Assembly: GCF_017347585.1 (NCBI RefSeq) | Contig: NZ_AP024480.1 | Span: 2,333,501-2,397,500 of the forward strand | Reading direction: 5' to 3' | DNA length: 64,000 nucleotides | From: Caldicellulosiruptor diazotrophicus | GTDB lineage: Bacteria > Bacillota > Thermoanaerobacteria > Caldicellulosiruptorales > Caldicellulosiruptoraceae | Shown here: positions 1-9,076 of the stretch, piece after piece | Position numbering within the stretch: position 1 is the first letter of the stretch | Layout: every line of letters begins with the position of its first letter | The notes under the pieces: model-generated | Seen by the model: only the letters and a program-made list of their open reading frames with translations | What the model was told of the DNA's origin: nothing | Databases searched by the model: none | Translations under genes and position numbers: made by a program

Positions 1-498
1 TATTTTAAGTTTCAGCATGTTTTCTTTTGATTGTCTGATATTGCCAATGTATTTAAGTCCAATAATAAGTCTTACTATCTCTTCAAAAAGCTCTTTTAAT
101 GGACTTTTTCTGTACTTATAAGATAAAAAGATAAATTCATCTTGAACATTGGACTTTAAAGGTTTCTGACTTTTTTGAACAGATTTAAATATTCTTGCTC
201 GTATATTGTCTTTTATCAATTTTAATTTCTGTACAAACTTTGATTTAATTTGTTTAGTTAAATCGACAAATGATATATGTAAACTTTGACTGTTTTTTTC
301 AACTTTAATAGTCTTTTTCTCATTATGTTTTTCTTCATCTGCCAGTCCAATTTTTTTATTCGCCCATTTGTTCGTTTGATTGTCTTTCTGTTTACTGCTC
401 AAATTATCTTCAATTATTTTAGGGACAAACTTAGCTTTTTTCTGGTCTAAAACGGTGGCTGTGGCAGATGTCTTAGATTTTGTATGGTTCTTGGCCAC
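1..498 (-). CDS. Unrecognised basic protein (partial, runs off left edge)
   Basis: A reading frame stays open for 166 codons from a GTG at 498 to the window edge. The GTG follows a strong AGGGGG ribosome site about six bases upstream, and a promoter lies further upstream. The product begins VAKNHTKSKT and is very rich in lysine, with no signal peptide, membrane segment or motif I recognise. The visible part ends in a leucine/lysine helix-like stretch. It is transcribed away from the xylan locus as a separate unit. It could be a regulatory or DNA-binding protein, but that is only suggested by its charge. Confidence 0.6.
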   Translation of the reverse strand, partial: MAKNHTKSKTSATATVLDQKKAKFVPKIIEDNLSSKQKDNQTNKWANKKIGLADEEKHNEKKTIKVEKNSQSLHISFVDLTKQIKSKFVQKLKLIKDNIRARIFKSVQKSQKPLKSNVQDEFIFLSYKYRKSPLKELFEEIVRLIIGLKYIGNIRQSKENMLKLKI

Positions 499-527
499 AA
501 GAACACCCCCTAATTAACAAAAAATAA

Positions 528-548
528 AAGGGTATTTAAATTACCCTT
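528..548. repeat. Short inverted repeat in leader of the left-edge gene
   Basis: AAGGGTA and TACCCTT, seven bases each, flank a seven-base AT spacer about 30 bases upstream of the GTG start at 498. It may be an operator or a small leader hairpin. It has no U-tract in the right place for a terminator. Confidence 0.35.
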
Positions 549-593
549 CTATATAATTTATACTATGTTGAATATGCAAAATACTATACTTTT

Positions 594-622
594 ATTTTAA
601 TTGACATTGTTTGAGATGTCAA
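594..622 (-). promoter_or_regulatory. Sigma-A-type promoter overlapping an inverted repeat
   Basis: Minus-strand -35 TTGACA (622-617), 17-bp spacer and -10 TAAAAT (599-594) point at the GTG gene at 498. The -35 lies in an inverted repeat, TTGACAT-N8-ATGTCAA (601-622), a likely binding site for a repressor or autoregulator. Confidence 0.55.
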
Positions 623-675
623 AACCAAAAATTGAAAGAAACATGCAAAATTGCTTTACTCGACTGACATTTTTA

Positions 676-2124
676 CTAACCATTCTTAATTGTAACAGCC
701 ACAACTGAGTGAGGTAAGACAATCAAATCAAATGTAACTTCATTATTATTTACAGTCCCCCACGAAATTTTCTCTTTTTTCAGTTCTGATGCTTTTGTCA
801 ACTCCTCAATCTGTTCTCTATTGAGATACGCAGGACTGCCCATTTCAAGCCATACTCTTTTTGGATTGGTATTATGTTCATCTATTCTCTCAACAAAAAC
901 TTCTCGGCAATCCTTAATACCTTTTAAAACAACTTTTATATTTTCGGTATCAATAGGAGACAACGGAACATTATGGTTTGAGATCACGAGTACTATCTCT
1001 CTGTCATTCTGGACAGCTATACAATCAATGGTTGGACTTTTATCTTCAAACTCTATCTCAATCCTCTCTCCGCTCAATTTATTTAAAATTTGAAATGCTC
1101 TATAGGATGGTTTTGGTATACCATGAATATTTAGAAGCCCGAATCCCCCATGAAAAGGTAATGAACTCTGTCCACATTCTTCAAAAATATCTGTAAATGT
1201 CCAATAAGAATAACACCCAAGTGGTAAATCTATAATGTCAATTATTGTTTTTACAATAAAAGCAGCATCGTAAGGTATGTCGTGATATGAATCTCGAGGA
1301 CTTGGAGAGTTATTCCATTCAGTGTAGTAAACAGGCAATGGATATGCTTCCTCTAAAGCCTTTTTTACCCTCTCTGCTAATTCACCTCTCTTTGCTTTTG
1401 CCATAGCCTCTTCCATATTTGAACTTGTACTAAATGCTAAATCTGTTGGATATTGATGCGTTGAAATAAAATCTATTGGAACACCATTTTTTGTACAAAA
1501 ATTTTTTAGTTCAGGTATCCATGCATCGATTGCAGTAGCTGGTCCACCAACCTTTAGTTCGGAGTCCACTTTCTTTATTGCAAAAGCAGCATATTTGTAA
1601 AGTTCAAAATATTCTTCCATTGTTCCTGCCCAGAAGAAATCCTTTAGATTTGGTTCGTTCCATACCTCAAAAAACCATTCTCTTACTTCATTTTTCCCAT
1701 ATCTGCTAATAAGATGCCTTGCTAACTCCGCAATAAGCTGACCCCATTCTTCATAAGATTTCGGCGGCGTTATATTTCCTTTGTAATGGAAAACTGTCTT
1801 TGTACCTGATGCTAACGCTTCTGGCATAAAGCTTAGTTCAATAAATGGTTTCATACCTATCTCCAAAAGAAAATCAATTATAGAATCTATGTTGAAGAAT
1901 GAAAATGAAAGTAGCCCATCATCATTCCTAAAACAAACACTCATATCATCATTCAACCAACCGTGAAATCGAACATACTCAAAACCAAGTTCATCACGAC
2001 ATTTTTTTAATTGCTTTCGCCAGTCTTCTCTTAATGCAGTTGTTGCATGACAGCTTCCAACACATTTTGCCCAAAATTTATTTATTTTGCCAAGTTTCTT
2101 TCCATAATTAATAGTTATTTTCAT
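676..2124 (-). CDS. GH39 beta-xylosidase (second paralogue)
   Basis: Retaining glycoside hydrolase family 39 enzyme of 482 residues, expected to release xylose from xylo-oligosaccharides. The acid/base glutamate is E157 in FEVWNEPN and the nucleophile is E269 in YYTEWNNS, both in normal GH39 context. There is no signal peptide, so it should act in the cytoplasm on imported oligomers. The start follows a GAGGAGG site. It is the last gene of the minus-strand xylan cluster, 33 bases after the divergent GH10 gene. It is a diverged paralogue of XynB (5414-6919) and may prefer different chain lengths or substituents. Confidence 0.88.
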   Translation of the reverse strand: MKITINYGKKLGKINKFWAKCVGSCHATTALREDWRKQLKKCRDELGFEYVRFHGWLNDDMSVCFRNDDGLLSFSFFNIDSIIDFLLEIGMKPFIELSFMPEALASGTKTVFHYKGNITPPKSYEEWGQLIAELARHLISRYGKNEVREWFFEVWNEPNLKDFFWAGTMEEYFELYKYAAFAIKKVDSELKVGGPATAIDAWIPELKNFCTKNGVPIDFISTHQYPTDLAFSTSSNMEEAMAKAKRGELAERVKKALEEAYPLPVYYTEWNNSPSPRDSYHDIPYDAAFIVKTIIDIIDLPLGCYSYWTFTDIFEECGQSSLPFHGGFGLLNIHGIPKPSYRAFQILNKLSGERIEIEFEDKSPTIDCIAVQNDREIVLVISNHNVPLSPIDTENIKVVLKGIKDCREVFVERIDEHNTNPKRVWLEMGSPAYLNREQIEELTKASELKKEKISWGTVNNNEVTFDLIVLPHSVVAVTIKNG

Positions 2125-2157
2125 TATTTTCCTCCTCTCTATAAGTGTTGTCCATTC

Positions 2158-3441
2158 TTATTTGCTTAATAAAGACGCCTTCCAGTCTAAACCTGCTTGG
2201 AGAAATGAGTAAAAACAAGGTTTAGGATTGCAATTTTTATCCCAAAGATACATGCACTGTTTAAAATTTTTATATAGAGGATAATCGTCACAGATACCAA
2301 AAACAGTAACACAAGTTATGTTGCAGAGCCCACCATTATCAGTATCTTCCTTCAATAATAACTTCATCATTTCGTAATACCTATCTGCTTGTTTTTTGAG
2401 ATTTTCAGGAGTACGATTGCTCTCATCTCCCTTTATTTCAAAATTTAACTCAGTAATATGAATTTGTAAGCCAAGTTTTGCAAATGTTTCTAATGTCGTT
2501 TTGAATGAATCTATATCATCAGAATCTAATTCAGGATAATTCAAGCCTACTGTAGGTTGAAGACCCAACCCGTCAATCAATCCTTTTTCTTTAAGTTTCT
2601 GAGCAAGATTATAAATTGCTTCTCTCTTTGCAGGGAGAAAAACATTGTAATCATTGTAAAACAGGGCAACATCTTTTTTGGCATATTTTCTTGCATAATA
2701 AAATGCCTTTTCCACATACTTTTCTTTCATAATGGTATACCAATTATTATTGGTTTCTCTCCATGAACCATCATCAAGTATAGCTTCGTTAACAACATCC
2801 CAGCAATAGACAACACCGGGATAATTTTTTTGACAAAATTCAATTACCTGTTTGATATAACTTTCCAACCGGCGTTCCATAGTAGCAGCATCTACAAGTG
2901 GTTTCGATACATCATAGTCTTTGTGGAAAAACCATTCTGGCGTCTGATTATGCCATACTAACACATGTCCTCTCATTTTTATGCCATATTCTTTACAAAA
3001 TTGTAAAGCAGGTATGCAGCTGTCAAATTTGCACACTGGCATTCCATCTTTACTTGCTTTTGTAGCTTCATAATCTAAAAGGTATTGGGGCTTCATCAAA
3101 TTAGAGAGTGTAGTACTGTTAAAGTGTTTCTCTAAAATTGCAACCATACCAGGGTGATTGATAGCAGCAGTTTCAACAGAATAGCCATTAATTGCTGCTC
3201 CAACCAGGAAATAATCCTTATATACATCTTTTAAAGCATAATCTTCAACTTCATTCTCTTTCATTGTTGCTGGTTGCCCCCTTGAATTTATTTTGTCCTC
3301 ACTCTCACCTATTTTGCCCAAGAGTTCCTCAACACTTTTCTTCTGCTCTATAGCAGACTGAATAGTACACGAAGTAAAAAAGAAAACCATTGCAATGCAT
3401 ATAACTAAAATTGACAAGAAATTTGTCCACTTTTTTTTCAT
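2158..3441 (-). CDS. Divergent GH10 family lipoprotein
   Basis: 427-residue GH10 protein with a lipoprotein signal: hydrophobic residues 8-22, then a lipobox ending FFTSC, so it is probably anchored outside the membrane. The GH10 barrel starts near residue 72. The acid/base E219 (WDVVNEA) and nucleophile E331 (HITELNF) are present. Several usually invariant positions are changed: the His after the GLQ motif is replaced (GLQPTVGL), the ENxMK glycone motif reads SNLMK, and the Trp of the late TFWG motif is Phe (TVFGICDD). The catalytic pair suggests activity, but the glycone pocket must differ from XynA. It lies in the xylan cluster behind a GAGGAGG ribosome site. Confidence 0.85.
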   Translation of the reverse strand: MKKKWTNFLSILVICIAMVFFFTSCTIQSAIEQKKSVEELLGKIGESEDKINSRGQPATMKENEVEDYALKDVYKDYFLVGAAINGYSVETAAINHPGMVAILEKHFNSTTLSNLMKPQYLLDYEATKASKDGMPVCKFDSCIPALQFCKEYGIKMRGHVLVWHNQTPEWFFHKDYDVSKPLVDAATMERRLESYIKQVIEFCQKNYPGVVYCWDVVNEAILDDGSWRETNNNWYTIMKEKYVEKAFYYARKYAKKDVALFYNDYNVFLPAKREAIYNLAQKLKEKGLIDGLGLQPTVGLNYPELDSDDIDSFKTTLETFAKLGLQIHITELNFEIKGDESNRTPENLKKQADRYYEMMKLLLKEDTDNGGLCNITCVTVFGICDDYPLYKNFKQCMYLWDKNCNPKPCFYSFLQAGLDWKASLLSK

Positions 3442-3531
3442 TTTTCATCCTCCTCCTCAATAAAATAGAGTTAAAAAAACCTATTCACCCCCAAATCTAT
3501 TTGTAAAACTTAAAACAAGATACGTGAAGAC

Positions 3532-4332
3532 TTAGTCAGAAACTTTACTCATCCACTCAAAAGCATTTGCAATATATTTGTTCCAAAAATCCCAATCATG
3601 TCCACCTTCGTCTTCCACATAAATCACGTCTATACCTTCATTTTTCAAAAAATTAAATAAATCTCTGTTTTCTTGAACCAAAAAGTCATCCTTGCCACAT
3701 GCCATGTATATTTTTGGAATACTACCTTTTTCTTGTTTTAGCTTAGTAACTAAGGCATTTATGTCTTTATCGCTACCTATTAAAGAGTTTAGGTCTCCAA
3801 ATACTCGTCTATAATAGTTATAACTTGCATAAGCATTTCTATAATCCTTAGGAATGCCTGCAATCTTATGAATTATTAGTGCTGATGATAAAGCTATTAT
3901 ACCTACAAAATTCTTATTATATTTGAGTCCATTTCTAAGAGCACCGTAACCTCCCATTGATAAACCACCAATAAAAGTTTTTTCTCTTTTTTGAGGAATA
4001 GGAAAAACGTTTCTTGTAAATTCTATAATTTCATTTCCCACAAATTCACCAAAATATTCTTCCTTTTCTTCATCATCTAAATAAAAACTATTTTCACCTG
4101 ATGGCAGAAACACAGCAACATTATATCGCATTGATAATTCAACAATTCGGGTTCCACACAACCAATCCATGTAGTTACCAGCATAGCCATGCAAAAGATA
4201 TAATGTTTTAAAATTTTCACCATCAACATCTTTTTGGAACTTCTTATCTGGTTTATCTACGGGTAAAATAGCCAAAATTGTTGTGTTCTTCTTCAACATC
4301 TTTGAATAAAAGTTGATTTGCATGATGGTCAT
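3532..4332 (-). CDS. xynC: Acetyl-xylan esterase XynC, esterase-D type alpha/beta hydrolase
   Basis: 266-residue alpha/beta hydrolase of the esterase D (PF00756) group, matching the length and start region I recall for XynC of Caldocellum saccharolyticum. The nucleophile S125 is in GGLSMGG, the acid is D215 or D216 in CGKDDF, and the His is H245 in EGGHDWDFW. It has no signal peptide, so it probably deacetylates imported xylo-oligosaccharides in the cytoplasm. The start ATG follows AAAGGGG at good spacing. It lies directly after xynA in the same direction. Confidence 0.88.
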   Translation of the reverse strand: MTIMQINFYSKMLKKNTTILAILPVDKPDKKFQKDVDGENFKTLYLLHGYAGNYMDWLCGTRIVELSMRYNVAVFLPSGENSFYLDDEEKEEYFGEFVGNEIIEFTRNVFPIPQKREKTFIGGLSMGGYGALRNGLKYNKNFVGIIALSSALIIHKIAGIPKDYRNAYASYNYYRRVFGDLNSLIGSDKDINALVTKLKQEKGSIPKIYMACGKDDFLVQENRDLFNFLKNEGIDVIYVEDEGGHDWDFWNKYIANAFEWMSKVSD

Positions 4333-4363
4333 TAAAAGAACCCCTTTCTTCGTTAAAAAATCT

Positions 4364-5377
4364 TTAAAATCTTAATATCCTGTACAAGGCTTCTTTTGGT
4401 TTTACATTTACATCGAATAAGAGAGGCCAATCTTTTCGACCCTTTACAGGAAAGTTATCTTTCCATGTGTGTCTGTCGCTAATACCCCATAATGTAACAG
4501 AAGTTATTACATCTTTATATTCTCGAAAAACCGCAAATACATCTTCATATACTTTTGCTTGTAGTTCAAGCATTTCCGGGGTTGGTTCAAACAAGTCAGT
4601 CCTCTTATCTTCAAACTCAAATACTGAAATGTCAAGTTCTGTAATATGAATTTCTAAACCTAAGGAAGCATATACTTCTATTGCCTTTTTTAAATTACTA
4701 ACAAGATTTTTATCCCATATATTCCAGTGTGCTTGTATACCAATTCCATCTATTGGAGTACCTCTTTCTAAAAGCTCTTTTAGAACTTTGTAGGTTTTTT
4801 CTAATTTATAAGGCATTTCATTGTTATAATCGTTATAAAATAACTTTGCATCTCCTGCATATTCTCTTGCTATCTCAAAAGCTATTTTAAGATAATCATC
4901 TCCAATAATTTTTCTCCAGTTTGATTCTCGTAAAAGCTTTTCTGTTTTATCTTCTACTGCTTCGTTCACCACATCCCACGCATATACTACATCCTTGTAT
5001 CTCTCACACAAACTTTTTATATGCCCTCTTAGCCTTTCAATAACTAATTCTTTTGAGGCTTCTTCCCCATTCTTATCTAAAAACACCCACCCTGGAGTTT
5101 GATTATGCCAGACAAATGTATGTCCTCTCATCTTCATGTTATTCTCTATTGCAAAGCTTCTTATCCTGTCAACCTCTTCAAAATCATACCTCTGCTCTTC
5201 TGGATGAATATTTTCAAACTTCATAGCATTTTCTGGTGTGAGGCTATTGAAATGCTTCAAAAGAATCTCCCTATGAACTCCTTCTAAATCTTTCGCAGTT
5301 ACTGCAGCACCTATTTTAAAGTAATCTTTGTATGTTTTTGCTAATGATAAGTTTAGCATCTCTAAATTTTCGCCCAC
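4364..5377 (-). CDS. xynA: Intracellular GH10 xylanase XynA
   Basis: 337-residue GH10 endo-beta-1,4-xylanase without signal peptide. It is near-identical to what I recall of XynA from Caldocellum saccharolyticum. The canonical motifs are intact: LTPENAMKFE, RGHTFVWHNQ, acid/base E139 (WDVVNEA), H217 (GIQAHW), nucleophile E247 (HITELD) and the LWGISD motif. I take the GTG at 5377, behind GAGGTG at seven bases, as start rather than an ATG 12 codons upstream that has no ribosome site. XynB ends 36 bases upstream, so the two are translated from one message. It should trim imported xylo-oligosaccharides. Confidence 0.92.
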   Translation of the reverse strand: MGENLEMLNLSLAKTYKDYFKIGAAVTAKDLEGVHREILLKHFNSLTPENAMKFENIHPEEQRYDFEEVDRIRSFAIENNMKMRGHTFVWHNQTPGWVFLDKNGEEASKELVIERLRGHIKSLCERYKDVVYAWDVVNEAVEDKTEKLLRESNWRKIIGDDYLKIAFEIAREYAGDAKLFYNDYNNEMPYKLEKTYKVLKELLERGTPIDGIGIQAHWNIWDKNLVSNLKKAIEVYASLGLEIHITELDISVFEFEDKRTDLFEPTPEMLELQAKVYEDVFAVFREYKDVITSVTLWGISDRHTWKDNFPVKGRKDWPLLFDVNVKPKEALYRILRF

Positions 5378-5413
5378 AATTAAACACCTCATTCCTTTTA
5401 TTTTATAAAGCAA

Positions 5414-6919
5414 CTAATAACCCGGTATTTTACTATCGTCAAGTCCTATATAAGTATCTGATTCATCTACAACCTTGCTTATCTCAAAAAGCACCACAGC
5501 ATTTTTACTTAGCGTAAATTCAAGGGTAATATAACCATTTTCTGCCATCATTCTAAATGTACTTATTTTAGGCTTTGCTACCTCTCTTAATGTTTCTATT
5601 TGTTCTTTTGTGGGATACCTGGGTCTGCCCATTTGAATCCAAGTACGCCATGGATTCCCGTTTTCTTCGTCTATTAGTTTTTGCTTTATAAATACATCAT
5701 TATAATCTACAGGTATTTCTATCTTATATTTTTTATCAGTTGCTTCCTCTTTTTTCATAACTTCATTCCATGCAACTATGGCAATTGTACCATTTTCTCT
5801 TTCCGTTATTAATATATGTTCATCTCTATAGAGTATCTTGTTTCCCATAGCATTAAAGAAGGTAAACATATGAAAAACTGGTTTTGGAATATTATTAAAT
5901 GCAACAAGGCCAAAACCTCCATGAAAGATTGCCCTTGGAACATCTGCTTCCTCGAACACATCGCTAAATGTCCAATACGAAAAAGAATCCACGTAATCAC
6001 CAGCTTCACTCAGTACTCTTGCCAAATACGCAGCATTAAATGGTGTATCATGTATCGGACACAGCGGATGGTACGAACTGTTGAATTCGGTTATGTGTAT
6101 CGGAAGGTCCGGAAACGGCGAATTCCTTACCTTTTCTCTGACATTTTTAAACTCGCTTAGCATATATTCAATTGGATGCACATCCTGGTATACAAAATGT
6201 GGTGTGTACTGTGGAGGCTTACCTGTGTACGCATGTCGTGTTAAAAAATCTACCGGTACTTTATTCTTGTAGCAAAAGTGCAAAAAATCATCAATCCAAT
6301 AATCGGAACCGCCACAGATTGCCGGTCCACCCACTTTTATATTCTCATTTACTTCTTTTATGGCTTTTGCTGTAACTTCATATAATTTGAAGTATTCTGC
6401 CTGGTTTGCATCCTTCCAGAATACATTCAAATTAGGTTCGTTCCAGATTTCAAATGGCCACTGAATAACCTCTTTTTCGCCATATCTGTCTATAAAATGC
6501 TTTACAACACTTTTGATTAACTTTTCCCACTTACCATAGTCCTTAGGAGGGGTAACATTACCCCTCCAGTAAAATACTGTCTGAGTACCAGATGCAAGTT
6601 TTGATGGCATGAACCCAATTTCAACAAACGGTCGTATGCCAAGTTCTAAAAATGAGTCATATATTCTGTCAATATACGTGAAATTGTAAAATGGAACTTC
6701 ATTGCCATCAATTATATCTTCACGGTAAATACCTACATCATCATGCAGCAGCCCATGAGCTCTTATATATTTAAAATCTATGTGTTTTTTTACATATGAA
6801 AGAGCATCTATATACTCCTTTTGCAATGCAAGACCTATTCGACCGCTACCAACACAAAACTTCCATTTATCTGGAAATATGCCTATTTGCTTGCCTTTCT
6901 CAATCTTTATATTCGTCAC
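5414..6919 (-). CDS. xynB: GH39 beta-xylosidase XynB
   Basis: About 501-residue GH39 retaining beta-xylosidase. Counted from the GTG at 6919, the acid/base is E161 (FEIWNEPN) and the nucleophile E278 (HITEFNSS). The GTG follows GGGGGAAGG closely; an ATG five codons upstream (6934) has no ribosome site. There is no signal peptide, so it acts in the cytoplasm. It sits between the secreted CBM22-GH10 gene and xynA, as in the known xylanase cluster of C. saccharolyticus, and supplies the xylose-releasing step. Confidence 0.92.
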   Translation of the reverse strand: MTNIKIEKGKQIGIFPDKWKFCVGSGRIGLALQKEYIDALSYVKKHIDFKYIRAHGLLHDDVGIYREDIIDGNEVPFYNFTYIDRIYDSFLELGIRPFVEIGFMPSKLASGTQTVFYWRGNVTPPKDYGKWEKLIKSVVKHFIDRYGEKEVIQWPFEIWNEPNLNVFWKDANQAEYFKLYEVTAKAIKEVNENIKVGGPAICGGSDYWIDDFLHFCYKNKVPVDFLTRHAYTGKPPQYTPHFVYQDVHPIEYMLSEFKNVREKVRNSPFPDLPIHITEFNSSYHPLCPIHDTPFNAAYLARVLSEAGDYVDSFSYWTFSDVFEEADVPRAIFHGGFGLVAFNNIPKPVFHMFTFFNAMGNKILYRDEHILITERENGTIAIVAWNEVMKKEEATDKKYKIEIPVDYNDVFIKQKLIDEENGNPWRTWIQMGRPRYPTKEQIETLREVAKPKISTFRMMAENGYITLEFTLSKNAVVLFEISKVVDESDTYIGLDDSKIPGY

Positions 6920-6957
6920 TATACCTTCCCCCATTCAATCATATTCTGACCTTTGGG

Positions 6958-9060
6958 TTATTTCTTCGTATTCAATTTAGGAATAGCCGGTGGTGCAGGC
7001 AGATTTATATTTTGTGGTACTACTGAGTAATCTATCAGTGCCCAGAAAGCTGGTTTGCCATCATAATGTTCATCAAACAAAAGCGGAAAATCTGGCTTGT
7101 TGAAAACTCCCCTGAGCCATGAATAGTCATCTTTGAGCCCCCAGAATGTAACACTCTTGATTATTTTTTTGTATTTTTTAAATAGATTAAACAGTTCATA
7201 ATACTTCTTTGCTTGCCTCAGCAGCATCTCTCTGGACGGTTCAACATAGTAAATAGAAGAACCCCATTGATAAAAGCTCATGTCAAGCTCTGTAATCTGA
7301 ATCTCAAGCCCCGGAATTGTACTGAACAGTTTTATTGTTTCTTCAATTTCTTCAACAGACGGACTGTCGACATTTATATGACACTGAAGCCCTACACCGT
7401 GAATAGGAATACCTTTAGACTTCATCTTTTTAATCATGTTGTATATAAACATCCTCTTCTGCGGTACCTCGGTGTTGTAATCGTTGTAAAAAAGCTTGGC
7501 TTGAGGGTCTGCCTCATGCGCCCATATAAATGCTTTTTCGATATACACTGGACCACAAATGTTGTACCAGTTCGATCTTCTATACCCATCTGGCTGAGTT
7601 TCATCTATAGCTTCGTTCACAACATCCCATGCGTATATCTTGCCTTTATATCTCCCAACAACTGTATATATATGCTTTTTCAGTCTCTTTAAAAGCTCAT
7701 CCTTTTTCAAAAAGTTCCCGTTGGAATCTTTGAAAAACCAGTCTGGGGTTTGATTGTGCCACACAAGTGTGTGTCCGCGAATACTGATGTTATTCTTAGT
7801 TGCAAACTCAACAAAAGCATCTGCTATTGTAAAATCATATTTGTCAGGCCCTCTAAGAAGGCTTTCCGGTTTCATCTCATTACCAGGTGTAATGCTATTG
7901 AAATGCTTTTTTATAAACTGTTTGTCAATGCTATTCATAAGCTCGCCATATCCAATTGCTACACCCACTTTAAAGTCGTCTTTGTACTTTTCTTTCAAAG
8001 AAGGCAGATCATAATTTGGCTGTTGCAATTTCATGGTATCAGATATTGTAAAGTCATCAACCCAGAAAGAAAGAGTTGGATCCGGAGATTCAATGTAAAA
8101 TTCAAGTTCTTCTATTTTATCGTTATCAGGCACAACGTAACTTCCGCTTATTTCTTCCCAGCCATCCCCGGCAACTTCTTTAGAAGTTATCCAGTCATAC
8201 CTGTATTGAGCTTCATTAACCATTTTCCTTTGAACCAGAATGGAGAATCTTTTCAAATCAAGTGATGTGTGGTATACCCATATACTGAATCTGTAGCGTT
8301 TGCCCGGCGTAACATGTTTGATTACTGGAATTTTCGCTCCGTGCCAGAAGGCTGTGCGACCAGATACATAAAGGCTTTTGTTACCCTCATGAAACTTTGA
8401 ACTGTCTAATTTTATCTTCACACTCTCGCCCCTTGGCTGCCAGTTAGTGGTATTATTTTCAAATGTGTCCTTATATACTATAGCTTGTGATAGATAAGCT
8501 TCCTCGGTCATTATCTGAATATTGTCTACATTATACGCGGTTGTCTTATCAACTGTTGGATGAATTGCTATTATCAAATTTGCTGGATTTTTCAGTATTG
8601 GCTTCCATTTTACAGCGATTTTTCCCCATTTGCTTGGCATTACTATTTTTTCGCCAAGCTGAATGTATTTTAAACCCTTGCCGTCATCATATAAAGCCGT
8701 TATGGAAAATGCTATTGGCTTTTTGCCAACGTGCTTTATATAACTTGATATCACCCATGTCTTGCCTCTTTTCAAGACATCCTTTACGTCTATTGCGAGG
8801 CTGTCCCATATGGATTTTCTGTTTGTGACCTTGATGCTCTTTTTCCCTTCTATCGCTGAAATTTGTTCTGTTGCTATTTTGGCATTGCCATATGCAAAGA
8901 AAGTGAATGTATCTTTGCCTTCAAAATTTACTGTTGTCACAGACGCTGTCTGAGCTATTGCGCCTGGTACCACCGGGTATATTAGTGAAAAGACACTTGA
9001 TATGATAAGAACAATAGCCACAGTCAAAGGTATCACAATCTTATACGCACTTTTTCCCAT
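6958..9060 (-). CDS. Secreted CBM22-CBM22-GH10 xylanase
   Basis: 700-residue modular endo-xylanase. The order is signal peptide or anchor (about 1-38), first CBM22-like module (about 42-187), second CBM22-like module (about 196-342) and GH10 catalytic domain (about 353-685). The acid/base is E483 (WDVVNEA), the conserved His is H561 (GLQCHIN) and the nucleophile is E591 (QITELD). The second CBM22 shows typical features ([17 protein letters not shown]). It has no SLH domain, so it is released or held by its N-terminus. The start follows AAAGGAGG. It should attack insoluble xylan and supply oligomers to the neighbouring transporters. Confidence 0.92.
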   Translation of the reverse strand: MGKSAYKIVIPLTVAIVLIISSVFSLIYPVVPGAIAQTASVTTVNFEGKDTFTFFAYGNAKIATEQISAIEGKKSIKVTNRKSIWDSLAIDVKDVLKRGKTWVISSYIKHVGKKPIAFSITALYDDGKGLKYIQLGEKIVMPSKWGKIAVKWKPILKNPANLIIAIHPTVDKTTAYNVDNIQIMTEEAYLSQAIVYKDTFENNTTNWQPRGESVKIKLDSSKFHEGNKSLYVSGRTAFWHGAKIPVIKHVTPGKRYRFSIWVYHTSLDLKRFSILVQRKMVNEAQYRYDWITSKEVAGDGWEEISGSYVVPDNDKIEELEFYIESPDPTLSFWVDDFTISDTMKLQQPNYDLPSLKEKYKDDFKVGVAIGYGELMNSIDKQFIKKHFNSITPGNEMKPESLLRGPDKYDFTIADAFVEFATKNNISIRGHTLVWHNQTPDWFFKDSNGNFLKKDELLKRLKKHIYTVVGRYKGKIYAWDVVNEAIDETQPDGYRRSNWYNICGPVYIEKAFIWAHEADPQAKLFYNDYNTEVPQKRMFIYNMIKKMKSKGIPIHGVGLQCHINVDSPSVEEIEETIKLFSTIPGLEIQITELDMSFYQWGSSIYYVEPSREMLLRQAKKYYELFNLFKKYKKIIKSVTFWGLKDDYSWLRGVFNKPDFPLLFDEHYDGKPAFWALIDYSVVPQNINLPAPPAIPKLNTKK

Positions 9061-9076
9061 GCTTCTCGGCCTCCTT

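Noticed and set aside
7213-8265. Long plus-strand frames opposite the CBM22-GH10 xylanase (159 and 171 codons)
   Set aside because: No ribosome sites or protein-like composition; they are antisense shadows of a clear gene.
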